Virus record (IMG/VR): IMGVR_UViG_3300009149_000298
Span: 1 to 23,046 of that record
DNA length: 23,046 nucleotides
DNA from: a virus
Strand: one strand, 5' to 3'
The position numbers were made by a program, and so were the translations under genes. The notes below the pieces were generated by a model that was not told where the DNA came from, made no database searches, and saw only the letters and a program-made list of their open reading frames with translations. Below, piece by piece: positions 1 to 8,347 of the stretch. The stretch's first letter is position 1, and every line of letters begins with the position of its first letter.

Positions 1-360
1 AACATCAACCTTTTCTATTGGATTATTCTCTAAGTATGATTCGATTTTCATTCTGATAACATCCCACTCAGTGGGTAGTTCATAAACTCTAACTTTTGGA
101 TCATCACCTACGAATTTATAGAATCCTTGTTCTAAGGATATGAATATATAATTCCCATCACCACCTCTATTTTTTAGATTAAAATCATTTAAAAAAGATG
201 TGAATGCTGTTTTAATATAGATATCATCGACAGTCACATAATGTTCAACATTCTTATTAAATAATAATCTATCCAGTTTTGAATATACATCGGTATTAAA
301 TCCGGGTGATAATTTATTCTTAACTGGTGAATCTACATTCTTTTTATTCTTGTCGCTCAT
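1..360 (-). CDS. Hypothetical protein, 3' end cut off by window edge
   Basis: An open frame of 120 codons runs from an ATG at 358-360 on the minus strand to the window edge without a stop, so the C-terminus is missing. I do not recognise the family. The N-terminus is lysine/asparagine rich (MSDKNKKNVDSPVKNK) and probably disordered. The rest looks like a mixed alpha/beta soluble protein, with no signal peptide or membrane segment. The reading frame is supported by an excellent host-type promoter just upstream (390-420). The gene is divergent from the tail sheath gene, so it belongs to a different transcription unit from the virion module. Confidence 0.7.
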   Translation of the reverse strand, partial: MSDKNKKNVDSPVKNKLSPGFNTDVYSKLDRLLFNKNVEHYVTVDDIYIKTAFTSFLNDFNLKNRGGDGNYIFISLEQGFYKFVGDDPKVRVYELPTEWDVIRMKIESYLENNPIEKVDV

Positions 361-389
361 ATCTATATTTTAAAATTAATTAATTGTCA

Positions 390-420
390 CAAAGGTAGTC
401 AAGTTACGTAAATAAACAAA
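390..420 (-). promoter_or_regulatory. Bacteroidota sigma-A type promoter for the minus-strand gene at 1-360
   Basis: On the minus strand a TTTG (complement of 417-420) is followed after exactly 19 bases by TACCTTTG (complement of 390-397). This matches the Bacteroidota consensus TTTG-N19/21-TAnnTTTG at every defined position. The start codon lies about 30 bases downstream. Confidence 0.75.
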
Positions 421-490
421 ATTTATAGATTATATTTTATATATACCATAGTAACAAAAAGAGAAAACTAGAAAAATATTATTTTTCTCA

Positions 491-502
491 TTTAATATAT
501 AA
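491..502 (+). promoter_or_regulatory. Candidate late-type promoter element (TTTAATATATAA) upstream of tail sheath
   Basis: TTTAATATATAA lies 26 bases before the sheath start codon. Similar AT-only elements occur at comparable distances before the tail tube, two other virion-type genes and others in this window. No TTTG/TAnnTTTG promoter is visible here. Promoter function is inferred from recurrence and position only. Confidence 0.4.
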
Positions 503-528
503 TTATATAAAAAAACAAAACTATCGAT

Positions 529-3500
529 ATGCCAGAAGTACAAATAGGAAGCTATGGGAGACCAGGTATCTACATTAAAGAGTTTGATAACTCCGTAATT
601 GAGACACCTACTGTTCAAGGTATTCAAAATTTAGTTATAGGTTTTGCTAAGAAAGGACCATTTAATACACCAGTTGTGATTAACTCAGTAACTGATTTAG
701 AGGCTATTTATGGACCAATTGATAGAAGATTGGAACGTAAAGGGTCATTCTTCCACAGAACTATTACCAAATTATTAGAATCTGATCCAGTAGTAGCGAT
801 CAATTTATTGATCACTAATGATGCACTTGATACATTAGAGTATCAATCATTTTCAACAACAACAAAATATATTAATGATGTTGAGAGAATCGGATCATAT
901 AAGAATTTCTTTGATAGAAGTGGATTCTGGAAAAAGGATACTGAGTCATTCATTGATATGGCTAAGTTAAACGCTAATGGTGATCAGAGAATATTACATT
1001 TCACTAATATGGGTGAAAGACCAATAACTGTATTCACATTTAAATCTTCTAGAAGAGGATATGATGTAGATATGATTAAATGGTATGGTAACCCTGATGA
1101 AATTCCATTATTCGTGTATCCAACAGATTACGTTTCTGATTATATGCTTGATGTTGTAGTTTTATCTGGAGATTGGACTAATTACCAACAATTAGCTGTT
1201 GATTCAAGATGGGGTCAATATTTTAATACATCTGGTCTTAGAAAAACAGAGGTTCTTAATTTTATTAATGATCCCGCTAACACTGTATTATCATATTACC
1301 AGGGATTATCATTAATACCATACTTTAGAGATGGTAATGGAACAGATATTTTCATTGAAAATGTTATTAATAGAGATACTGATAAGACAGGATTGTTTTG
1401 TGCATATGACATGGATAGAGTACAAGGAGATGATTTCCCAACTGGAGTTATCGACTTAATCGGTAATAACTTAGCTGGGTCTGGTATCGAAGAGGTAGAT
1501 TTCCTATCTTATAAAGATGTTATTTCTGAAAAAATCACATTTGCTGAGAAAGTATTAGATACCGCAGGTAATGTACTTTCTTTTGGGGATTTATATAAAT
1601 CTGGAACACCAAGTGCCCCAGGGTTAAATAGAACTGCTTTCAATTCAGAAGGATATGTATATGATGTAACGGCTTTAACGTCAGACACTTCATACCCATC
1701 ACCATCCCCATCTCCAGGATTACCATTTACTACATCGGTTCAAACATTTGATGTTGAGTATTTAGTTGGATCTGATGCTTATTGTATAATTGGTGGTCAA
1801 AAAATTCTATTAGAAGCTGGAACACACACTTTCACGATTGATGGAGCTAATTATATTGATTTAGCTGATGGTGTTAATAATGGAACTACATTTACTTCTG
1901 TGATAGTTATAGACAGTACGGGAACAATTAAAATTGTTAATAATATTGTTAATTCTGATAATCCAATTGTAGCGGCAACAGATATAGTACTTGGTTACGT
2001 TTATTTTGATGTAGTTAATGATGGGACTGGTAATTTCTTGAATAATATTGATATAACTCACGTTACTGTGGATTTATCAGGATTCGTGGAGTTACAAAAT
2101 TCAGTTGATTATACAGTTACTGCTGATGGTAGTGGAAACATAACATGGGAATTCCTTAACACAGCTTCTGTTCCAGATACTTCTAATTATGAAGTTTATA
2201 GAAGAATCAAAATGTTTAATAATTTGATTACTAATCTTAATGGACCTAATAAAGATGAGATGACTATGTTAATTGATAATAACATAAAATCATCAATGGA
2301 GTCAATGTCAATTATTGATATTCAATCAACTAACTCAGTTAATAAAGCATTTACTTTAGTAACTAATTTAGACGAAGCTGATTTGACAGATATATTAGGA
2401 ACAGGTTCTCCAATTTATGTTGGGGTATGTTTCTACATTACTGATGATGAATTCATTTTATCATCTGATAGTTTAGTTACTAAAGATGAATACGCTACTT
2501 CTACAGAGGGAGTATCAGCTAAATACTCATCTTTATATGAGAAATATAGAGATGGAGCAATAAACACTGGTGATTTCTTCTATTCCAACCTAACAACTGA
2601 CACATATGATATTTCATTTGAAGATTTTAGTGGAACAGATTATATCGTATTTACTAACCCAACTACACCAATCGGGTTTAACACTAATGATAGAATATTA
2701 ATACCAGATGCTACAATTAACACTGGAATATTCACAATTGTTGATCCTAATAACCAAGCTACTGCTATAGGTTACACAGGATCTGGTATATATGCTTATG
2801 AAGTAGATGAAAATACATCAGTGGAGGTATTAACCGATATTGATAAAGTATGGGACGCTAATAATAAAATTTACCTTAGAATGTATATTGATAACAGTGG
2901 AATTTTACAAACAAATTTCATGGATCAATTATTACAATCAACTAATCCAATTGATTTAACAAAGAATAGTGAAATGACTATCATCTCACAAAAAACAAAT
3001 TATCAACAAACAGTTGAAATTGAAACTCCATCTGGATATGTTCAAGTACCTAATAAAGTATTAGTTAATGGAACAAGATATACAGAAGTTAAAGTGGGTG
3101 ACTATTTAATGGCTGATATTGATGAGTCTTTATTAGAAGTTGGTGAAGTTCCTAAGTATATTACTAGAATTTTATCTAAGAAACTATACGCTAATGATAC
3201 CACTTTAGTTGAAATCACTTGTGATGCAGCTATTAAGAAATCTAATTTCAATGGTGATTTACAAACGTTAAGATTTACTAAGATAGATGATTATGTAACT
3301 ACTTACAAAGGATTCGAATTGAATGGATTTAGAGTGAGAGAGGATTCTATACCAGATGGTACAGAAGAAAGACAAAATGACATCTTGAACCTTGTTGGTA
3401 ATACAACCAATATGTTTAAAGCTATAACAAATAAAGATACATTTAACTTTAGATATTTAGTAGATTCATTTGGTAATGGTCTTACTGAATTCTCTAAACA

Positions 3501-4344
3501 ACAACTAGTTGATATTTGTGGAGAAAGATTAGACTGTTTTGGATTCATAAATATGCCAAGTATGAAAGCATTTAAAAATTCAACATCTCCAACATTCTTG
3601 GATAATGAGGGTGTTTTAAGCACTGAATTCATTAAACTAGGTGGTGATCCAGAAAGCAACCCAGCTTTCCTTTACTCTCTAGCAGAGGGACCAGGTGTTA
3701 CATCAGTTGGTTACTTCACACCATACTTAACAGTTAATGATAATGGCAGACCTTTGAGTTTCCCACCAGCATCATTCGCAGCAAGTGCTTACTTGAGAAA
3801 GTTCAATACTACTCGAACTAATGTTAAACCATGGACTATTGTAGCTGGTGTTACAAATGGACAGATAACTGGAACTGCTGGTCTTGAAAAGGATTTCACT
3901 GGTGATGATATAACTAACTTGAATGAGATGAAAGTTAATCCAATCGTTTCTAAGAGAAATAGAGGATTCGTTATAGAAACTGAAAATACAGCTCAAACAT
4001 TTGTTAGATCAGCATTATCTTTCATCCACGTTAGAGAAGTTCTTATAGAATTGGAAACAGAATTAGCAGCAATGTTACTAAACTTCCAATGGCAGTTCAA
4101 TACCAAAGAGGTTAGAGCCGAAATTAAACTTAGAGCTGACCTTATTTGTGAGAAATATGTTAATCAAGATGGTTTATATAACTTCTTCAATAAAATAGAT
4201 TCTGAGAATAATACTACAGAATTGATAGATAACCAAATAGGTGTTCTTGATACTTATGTTGAACCAGTTAAAGGTATGGGTATTATAGTTAATAATATTA
4301 CCATTTTGAAAACCGGATCTATTAACGCAGGAGGTTTCCTATAA
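529..4344 (+). CDS. Contractile tail sheath protein (gp18-like), unusually large
   Basis: This is the tail sheath subunit that polymerises around the tail tube and contracts during DNA injection. The N-terminus has the typical sheath opening SYGRPGIYIKEFD (about residues 8-20), followed by a sheath-like first domain. The C-terminal ~250 residues look like the conserved sheath core: FIHVREVLIELETEL, then a helical stretch, and an ending with EPVKGMGIIVNNITI. At 1271 aa it is about twice the length of T4 gp18 (659 aa, known). The extra mass lies in the middle: a Pro-Ser linker (YPSPSPSPGLP, about residues 386-397) followed by several hundred beta-rich, Thr/Asn/Asp-rich residues, likely decorating domains exposed on the tail surface. 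The next structural gene is the tube protein, the usual T4 order, but here an endonuclease gene intervenes. A terminator follows directly. Confidence 0.93.
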   Translation: MPEVQIGSYGRPGIYIKEFDNSVIETPTVQGIQNLVIGFAKKGPFNTPVVINSVTDLEAIYGPIDRRLERKGSFFHRTITKLLESDPVVAINLLITNDALDTLEYQSFSTTTKYINDVERIGSYKNFFDRSGFWKKDTESFIDMAKLNANGDQRILHFTNMGERPITVFTFKSSRRGYDVDMIKWYGNPDEIPLFVYPTDYVSDYMLDVVVLSGDWTNYQQLAVDSRWGQYFNTSGLRKTEVLNFINDPANTVLSYYQGLSLIPYFRDGNGTDIFIENVINRDTDKTGLFCAYDMDRVQGDDFPTGVIDLIGNNLAGSGIEEVDFLSYKDVISEKITFAEKVLDTAGNVLSFGDLYKSGTPSAPGLNRTAFNSEGYVYDVTALTSDTSYPSPSPSPGLPFTTSVQTFDVEYLVGSDAYCIIGGQKILLEAGTHTFTIDGANYIDLADGVNNGTTFTSVIVIDSTGTIKIVNNIVNSDNPIVAATDIVLGYVYFDVVNDGTGNFLNNIDITHVTVDLSGFVELQNSVDYTVTADGSGNITWEFLNTASVPDTSNYEVYRRIKMFNNLITNLNGPNKDEMTMLIDNNIKSSMESMSIIDIQSTNSVNKAFTLVTNLDEADLTDILGTGSPIYVGVCFYITDDEFILSSDSLVTKDEYATSTEGVSAKYSSLYEKYRDGAINTGDFFYSNLTTDTYDISFEDFSGTDYIVFTNPTTPIGFNTNDRILIPDATINTGIFTIVDPNNQATAIGYTGSGIYAYEVDENTSVEVLTDIDKVWDANNKIYLRMYIDNSGILQTNFMDQLLQSTNPIDLTKNSEMTIISQKTNYQQTVEIETPSGYVQVPNKVLVNGTRYTEVKVGDYLMADIDESLLEVGEVPKYITRILSKKLYANDTTLVEITCDAAIKKSNFNGDLQTLRFTKIDDYVTTYKGFELNGFRVREDSIPDGTEERQNDILNLVGNTTNMFKAITNKDTFNFRYLVDSFGNGLTEFSKQQLVDICGERLDCFGFINMPSMKAFKNSTSPTFLDNEGVLSTEFIKLGGDPESNPAFLYSLAEGPGVTSVGYFTPYLTVNDNGRPLSFPPASFAASAYLRKFNTTRTNVKPWTIVAGVTNGQITGTAGLEKDFTGDDITNLNEMKVNPIVSKRNRGFVIETENTAQTFVRSALSFIHVREVLIELETELAAMLLNFQWQFNTKEVRAEIKLRADLICEKYVNQDGLYNFFNKIDSENNTTELIDNQIGVLDTYVEPVKGMGIIVNNITILKTGSINAGGFL

Positions 4345-4380
4345 TTGGTTAAAACAATTGATGTTATAAAAAATAAAAAA

Positions 4381-4411
4381 GGGTTAGATTTTAAAGTCTA
4401 ACCCTTTTTTT
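4381..4411 (+). terminator. Intrinsic terminator after tail sheath
   Basis: GGGTTAGA (4381-4388) pairs with TCTAACCC (4397-4404), with a G-U pair adding to the stem. Seven T follow, and an A tract precedes (4374-4380), so it could act in both directions. Confidence 0.85.
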
Positions 4412-4430
4412 ATAACAACAAGGTGGTGTA

Positions 4431-4442
4431 TTTTATATATAT
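4431..4442 (+). promoter_or_regulatory. Candidate late-type promoter element before the endonuclease gene
   Basis: TTTTATATATAT lies 18 bases before the ATG at 4461 and just after the sheath terminator. The inserted gene therefore seems to carry its own promoter of the same AT-only type as the virion genes. Confidence 0.35.
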
Positions 4443-4460
4443 GTAAAAATAACCAAACCT

Positions 4461-6191
4461 ATGTTAAGTCAGTCATATATAAATGAGTATAACAACAATA
4501 ATAAGTCTGGTAAAATGTCGTCAGATAAATATGTATCTTCTAACTTCACAGAAGATTATAATCTAATATTAAAATATTGTATAGACAATAACATAGACTT
4601 ACCCTTTAAGCAAAAGGTATATCATACAATAAACAATATACCTAATATAGTAGTGTGTGAAAATGAAAAATGTAAAAATCCAGTTAAATTTAAAAATTCA
4701 ACAATAGGTTATATAAAATATTGTTGTAAAAAATGTGTCGGTTCTGACCCAAATATTAAAAAGAAAAAAGTAGAAACTAATCTTAGTAAATTTGGAGTTC
4801 AACACGCTTCTTTAAATAAAGAAGTTAAAGATAAGATCAAAAAAATATATGATGATAGGACAGATCAATATAAGAATGAAATATTAAATAAAAGAATAAA
4901 AACAGTTAATGATAAATATGCAGTAAGTAATATATCCCAATTAGAGGAAACTCAGAAAAAGAGAATTGAATCATTTAAAGAAAATATTGATAAGTGGAAG
5001 ATTAACTATAAAAAAACGTCATTAGAAAGATATGGAGTTAGTCACCCATGGGAAAAGGATGATATTCATAATAAAACAATAGTATCTTCATTAGAAAAGA
5101 GAATCGAATTATATACTAAAAAAATATTGGAGAAACTACCACCAAATTATAATTTAATAGAAGTTATAAATAGAATGGATGTTAATAATAGACTGACCTC
5201 CAAGGTTAGATGTCATAAATGTGAAAATATATTTGAGATAAATAATAGTTTATTATATGATCGAACTATTAGAAATATAACTGAAATATGTACTCTATGT
5301 AACCCAATAAGTAAGGGTACTAGTGGTTTAGAAATCCAATTATTAAGTTTCATATCAAATAACTATAGCGGCGAAATAATTAATAATATCAGGTCTTTAA
5401 TATCACCATATGAAATAGACATTTATCTACCAGATTTGAAATTAGCTTTTGAATTTAATGGTTTATATTGGCATTCTGAGATTAACAAGGATAAGAATTA
5501 CCATTATAAAAAAACTAAAATGTGTTCAGATATTGATATACAATTAATTCATATTTGGGAAGATGATTGGGTTCATAAAGGAGATATAATTAAATCTATG
5601 ATACTCAATAAGTTGAATAAAAGTTTTAATAGAATATACGCTAGAAAGTGTGAAGTGAAAGAAGTTACCGATAATAGATTAGTTAGGGAGTTCTTAAATA
5701 ATAATCATATACAAGGATTTGTGGGTAGTAATATTAAGTTAGGTCTATACTACGAAGATGAATTAGTTTCACTTATGACATTCGGTAAGTTAAGACAATC
5801 TATGGGATATTCACCAAATGAAGTAGATTTTGAACTAATTAGATTCTGTAATAAATTAAATACAAATGTGATTGGCGGAGCATCTAAATTATTCAAATAC
5901 TTTATCAACCAGTATAAATTTAGATCAATAATATCTTATTCAGATAATTCATATTCAAATGGTGGGTTATATGAAACCCTTGGATTTAATTTAAAAGAAG
6001 GGATAATGAAATTGAATTACTACTGGGTTATAGACGATAAAAGAAACCATAGATATAATTTTAGAAAAAGTAATTTATTGAAAATGGGATATGATCCTAA
6101 TAAATCCGAAAAAGAAATAATGTACGAAGATGTTGGTGGATATAGAATATGGGGGAGTGGTAATAAGAAGTGGGAATTTGGGTTGGAATAA
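4461..6191 (+). CDS. Free-standing homing-endonuclease-like protein (Vsr/PD-(D/E)xK type nuclease core)
   Basis: Probably a selfish endonuclease gene inserted between the sheath and tube genes. Near residues 60-95 there is a four-cysteine, zinc-binding-like region (CENEKCKNP ... YCCKKC). Next come three spaced copies of a DNA-binding-type repeat with the core K/RYGV or KFGV (SKFGVQHAS, DKYAVSNIS, ERYGVSHPW), as found in modular phage homing endonucleases. A CxxC pair follows twice (CHKCENIF, CTLCNP). The nuclease core contains EIDIYLPDLKLAFEFNG, then YWHSE and IHIWEDDW, resembling Vsr/very-short-patch-repair-like folds, with D and E as likely metal ligands. The last ~180 residues form a separate domain that may be acetyltransferase-like (GGASKLFKYF ... 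YSDNSYSNGGLYETLGF). Its own upstream element and the preceding terminator support independent expression. The family class is confident; the target site is unknown. Confidence 0.75.
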   Translation: MLSQSYINEYNNNNKSGKMSSDKYVSSNFTEDYNLILKYCIDNNIDLPFKQKVYHTINNIPNIVVCENEKCKNPVKFKNSTIGYIKYCCKKCVGSDPNIKKKKVETNLSKFGVQHASLNKEVKDKIKKIYDDRTDQYKNEILNKRIKTVNDKYAVSNISQLEETQKKRIESFKENIDKWKINYKKTSLERYGVSHPWEKDDIHNKTIVSSLEKRIELYTKKILEKLPPNYNLIEVINRMDVNNRLTSKVRCHKCENIFEINNSLLYDRTIRNITEICTLCNPISKGTSGLEIQLLSFISNNYSGEIINNIRSLISPYEIDIYLPDLKLAFEFNGLYWHSEINKDKNYHYKKTKMCSDIDIQLIHIWEDDWVHKGDIIKSMILNKLNKSFNRIYARKCEVKEVTDNRLVREFLNNNHIQGFVGSNIKLGLYYEDELVSLMTFGKLRQSMGYSPNEVDFELIRFCNKLNTNVIGGASKLFKYFINQYKFRSIISYSDNSYSNGGLYETLGFNLKEGIMKLNYYWVIDDKRNHRYNFRKSNLLKMGYDPNKSEKEIMYEDVGGYRIWGSGNKKWEFGLE

Positions 6192-6198
6192 ATTGATT

Positions 6199-6218
6199 TT
6201 TAATATATAATATATAAA
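6199..6218 (+). promoter_or_regulatory. Candidate late-type promoter element before tail tube
   Basis: TTTAATATATAA followed directly by TATATAAA lies 33-41 bases before the tube ATG at 6252. The first 12 bases are identical to the element before the sheath gene. Confidence 0.4.
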
Positions 6219-6251
6219 ATATAATTAAGAAGAAAAAATAATTTAAAAGAT

Positions 6252-6851
6252 ATGCCTTTACCGCACTTTACACAATTACAAAGTACAAATGTCAATTACG
6301 AACCAATGTACCCTTCGTTATTTGAGATAACATTCGTGTTACCTTCATTACTACAAGACGAGGGTAGAGACGCACTAATGTTATTGGAGAACGCAACTAA
6401 TGTCGATTTCCCATTAACTCCAGATATCAGTGCTGTAGATCAAAGATTTAAGTTCTCTACAAGAGCATACTTAACTCTTCCAGAGAAAACTCATATGGAA
6501 TTTAATATTAAGTTTAACATTAATGTTAATGAAGATGGAGCAGTTTTTGTTTGGAATACATTAAGATCTTGGTACGATAAAGTATGGAACTCACAAGATG
6601 GTTCAACTTGTTATAAAAGAGATATAGTGGGGACTGTTGTTGTTAATCAACACGATAAAAAAGGGTTTGTAATAAGAAGAGTTACTTATCACAATGCTCA
6701 ACTAATGGGTATTGCTGATATTAATCTTGATTGGTCACAAAATACATCAATTATCGAACCAGTTGAAGCTAAGTTTGTAGCTGATTATTGGACAGATGAA
6801 TTTATTGATAATAACTTTGAAATAACTCCAGATAATATTTTAGGGAACTAA
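6252..6851 (+). CDS. Tail tube protein (gp19-like)
   Basis: Probably the subunit of the inner tail tube through which DNA passes. It is 199 aa, somewhat longer than T4 gp19 (163 aa, known). It has the T4-like tube pattern: an early segment with YPSLFEITFVLP, a central beta-rich body (MEFNIKFNINVNEDG), an aromatic helix FVWNTLRSWYDKVW, then the strands GTVVVNQHDKKGFVIRRVTY and a late ITEP-like segment (NTSIIEPVEAKF). Its position after the sheath gene, as in T4-like phages, supports the call. It ends in an acidic, asparagine-rich tail. The transcription unit probably runs to the terminator at 7029-7054. Confidence 0.88.
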   Translation: MPLPHFTQLQSTNVNYEPMYPSLFEITFVLPSLLQDEGRDALMLLENATNVDFPLTPDISAVDQRFKFSTRAYLTLPEKTHMEFNIKFNINVNEDGAVFVWNTLRSWYDKVWNSQDGSTCYKRDIVGTVVVNQHDKKGFVIRRVTYHNAQLMGIADINLDWSQNTSIIEPVEAKFVADYWTDEFIDNNFEITPDNILGN

Positions 6852-6866
6852 TAATTAAATAAATTA

Positions 6867-7001
6867 ATGAAGTATTTAAAGAAGTTTAATGAAAAGGAAA
6901 TAACTGGAGAAATTCATAACACACAAATTAAAGAGATTTGTGAGATGATCATACCTGACCAGGTTTCGGTGTTACTCCAACACTCAATCACGAATATCTA
7001 A
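6867..7001 (+). CDS. Short ORF, possibly the 5' part of a frameshifted mini-gene
   Basis: A 44-codon frame starts with MKYLKKFNEKEITGE 15 bases after the tube gene and ends in the less protein-like DQVSVLLQHSITNI. In the -1 frame the DNA from about 6959 to the TAA at 7019-7021 encodes a natural-looking C-terminus, PGFGVTPTLNHEYLNEQILK, ending just before the terminator. A -1 shift near 6957-6965 would join the two into about 50 residues. This could be a decayed gene, a sequencing error or recoding. The MKY..F.E start resembles other genes here (8714-9073, 11636-12109). I do not recognise a function. Confidence 0.4.
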   Translation: MKYLKKFNEKEITGEIHNTQIKEICEMIIPDQVSVLLQHSITNI

Positions 7002-7028
7002 ATGAACAAATATTAAAATAATAAAAAA

Positions 7029-7054
7029 GGATCTGAATTTTCAGATCCTTTTTT
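7029..7054 (+). terminator. Intrinsic terminator after the tail tube unit
   Basis: GGATCTGAA (7029-7037) and TTCAGATCC (7040-7048) form a perfect 9-bp stem with a two-base loop. Six T follow and an A tract precedes. Confidence 0.85.
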
Positions 7055-7088
7055 ATTTTTATATTATTTAGGTGAGGGGAATAATAGA

Positions 7089-7101
7089 TTAGATATATAT
7101 A
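7089..7101 (+). promoter_or_regulatory. Candidate late-type promoter element before the baseplate-like gene
   Basis: TTAGATATATATA lies 26 bases before the ATG at 7128 and directly follows a terminator, so a promoter is needed in this gap. It is a one-base variant of the recurring AT element. Confidence 0.35.
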
Positions 7102-7127
7102 CGTATAGGAAAAAATTATACTAAATA

Positions 7128-8102
7128 ATGGACAAAGACGAGAATAACAAAGACGAGAATAAAAAAGATAATACAGAAAAATCTTCCGAAGACTTCTTAA
7201 AGAAATATTTAGAGGAAACAGATGTTAATAAGAAATCTACCAACGAAAACGCTTTCTCACAAAACATAAAAAGTGATGCTACAGAAAGAGCTTCAGATTT
7301 TCAATACTTTCACTTCGATTCTAAAGATCTTCCACTAGGAATGTTTTACCCAAATGGGACAAGTATTATGGTAAGACCTGCTATGGTTAAGGAAATACAA
7401 GCATATTCCATGGTAGATGATAATAACTTCTTTGATATTGTTGAGAAGATGAATGATATGTTATCAGCTTGTGTTAGAGTTAAGTATTCGGATGGGTCTA
7501 TGGGATCATATATGGATGTTAAAGATGGTGATAGATTTTACCTAATATTTCTTATTAGAGAACTAACTTTCCAAAAAGGAAACTCTCTATATGTTAAATC
7601 TAAGTGTTCATGTGGCGAAGAGAATAGTGTAGAATTGGGTAGGAACTCATTCGTTTATTGGGATATGGATTCAGATTTAGAACCATACTTTGATAATGAT
7701 GAGAAAGTATTCTACTTCGAAACAATAAAGAATGATATATTTAAAGTTTCACCACCTAATATTGGTATTCAAAAATCATTTACTGATCATATAGTTAAGG
7801 AATATAAAGAGAAGAATTCTTTGAATATGAGTTTCTTAAAGATAATACCATTTACTTTATCAGATAGAAATAACATTTCATCTGATGGTATTAAGAAAAA
7901 ACTAAAGGACTTCCAAGGGTTTAGTATGGAATCTTTCCAATTCTTAAATGCAGCTGTTGATAAAATGAAATTCGGTATTAAAGAACTAAAATGCAATTGC
8001 TCATCGTGTGGTATGGAGGTCCGCACGGACATGATGTTTCCCAACGGAGCCTCAGGTATTTTCGTTGATGACAATTCCTTTACAAAGTTTATTAAGAAAT
8101 AA
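7128..8102 (+). CDS. Baseplate-hub-like protein (T4 gp26-type family) with a zinc-ribbon-like cysteine set
   Basis: The 324-aa protein starts with a charged, disordered ~50-residue tail (DENNKDENKKDN). A core follows, opening with DLPLGMFYPNG at about residues 68-78. This LPxxGxxYP pattern is typical of T4-type baseplate proteins of the gp26 class. The protein at 12203-12955 has a related opening (KLPSQGLFY). Cysteines occur as CSCG (about residue 160) and CNCSSCG (about residue 290), suggesting one zinc site built from two distant knuckles. Placed right after tail tube genes, it is probably a baseplate or tail assembly component. The exact T4 equivalent is uncertain: gp26, gp28 or an assembly chaperone are all possible. 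Its 3' end overlaps the next gene. Confidence 0.6.
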   Translation: MDKDENNKDENKKDNTEKSSEDFLKKYLEETDVNKKSTNENAFSQNIKSDATERASDFQYFHFDSKDLPLGMFYPNGTSIMVRPAMVKEIQAYSMVDDNNFFDIVEKMNDMLSACVRVKYSDGSMGSYMDVKDGDRFYLIFLIRELTFQKGNSLYVKSKCSCGEENSVELGRNSFVYWDMDSDLEPYFDNDEKVFYFETIKNDIFKVSPPNIGIQKSFTDHIVKEYKEKNSLNMSFLKIIPFTLSDRNNISSDGIKKKLKDFQGFSMESFQFLNAAVDKMKFGIKELKCNCSSCGMEVRTDMMFPNGASGIFVDDNSFTKFIKK

Positions 8103-8316
8103 AGTTCAACTTTATAAACACTATAATTTACAGGATAGTACGATAGATAACTGGCCATTTTGGATGTTCGAAGAAGTCATAAAAATAATAAATGATATCG
8201 TAGAAGAGGAAAATAAGGATCAAAAGAAACAAAAAGACGACAGTGGAATGGGTAATTTCAATCCATCATCATATATGAAATCTATGAGTAATATGTCAAA
8301 TAAATTTAAACGATAA
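8068..8316 (+). CDS. Small tail/baseplate-associated protein overlapping the upstream gene
   Basis: The 82-residue protein read from the ATG at 8068 starts 35 bases inside the upstream gene, in the +1 frame (a TTG at 8065 is an alternative start). The core holds a helical tryptophan/acidic stretch, NWPFWMFEEVIKIINDIVEE. A charged linker and a Met/Ser-rich tail follow. I do not recognise a named family. The overlap points to translational coupling, and a +1 frameshift fusion with the upstream protein is conceivable, as in tail assembly chaperone pairs, but no clear slippery site is visible. It ends just before a strong terminator. Confidence 0.65.
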   Translation: MTIPLQSLLRNKVQLYKHYNLQDSTIDNWPFWMFEEVIKIINDIVEEENKDQKKQKDDSGMGNFNPSSYMKSMSNMSNKFKR

Positions 8317-8321
8317 AAAAA

Positions 8322-8347
8322 ATGGGAGTTAATAACTCCCATTTTTT
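8322..8347 (+). terminator. Bidirectional terminator between convergent genes
   Basis: ATGGGAGTT (8322-8330) and AACTCCCAT (8334-8342) form a 9-bp stem with loop AAT. It is flanked by an A tract on the left and a T tract on the right. The minus-strand gene to the right ends inside the T tract. Confidence 0.85.

Noticed and set aside
430-627. Minus-strand ORF of 65 codons
   Set aside because: It overlaps the start of the tail sheath gene and its promoter region, and its Phe/Tyr/Asn-rich translation looks like read-through of AT-rich DNA.
1687-1716. Short Pro-Ser codon repeat in the sheath gene as a phase-variable repeat
   Set aside because: Only about three Ser-Pro units are present, with differing codons (TCA CCA, TCC CCA, TCT CCA), so slippage is unlikely. 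It is better read as a protein linker.
1861-3996. Minus-strand ORFs inside the sheath gene (1861-2061, 3303-3659, 3772-3996)
   Set aside because: They lie fully within a confident gene on the other strand, have low-complexity Ser/Ile/Asn translations and no promoter or start context.
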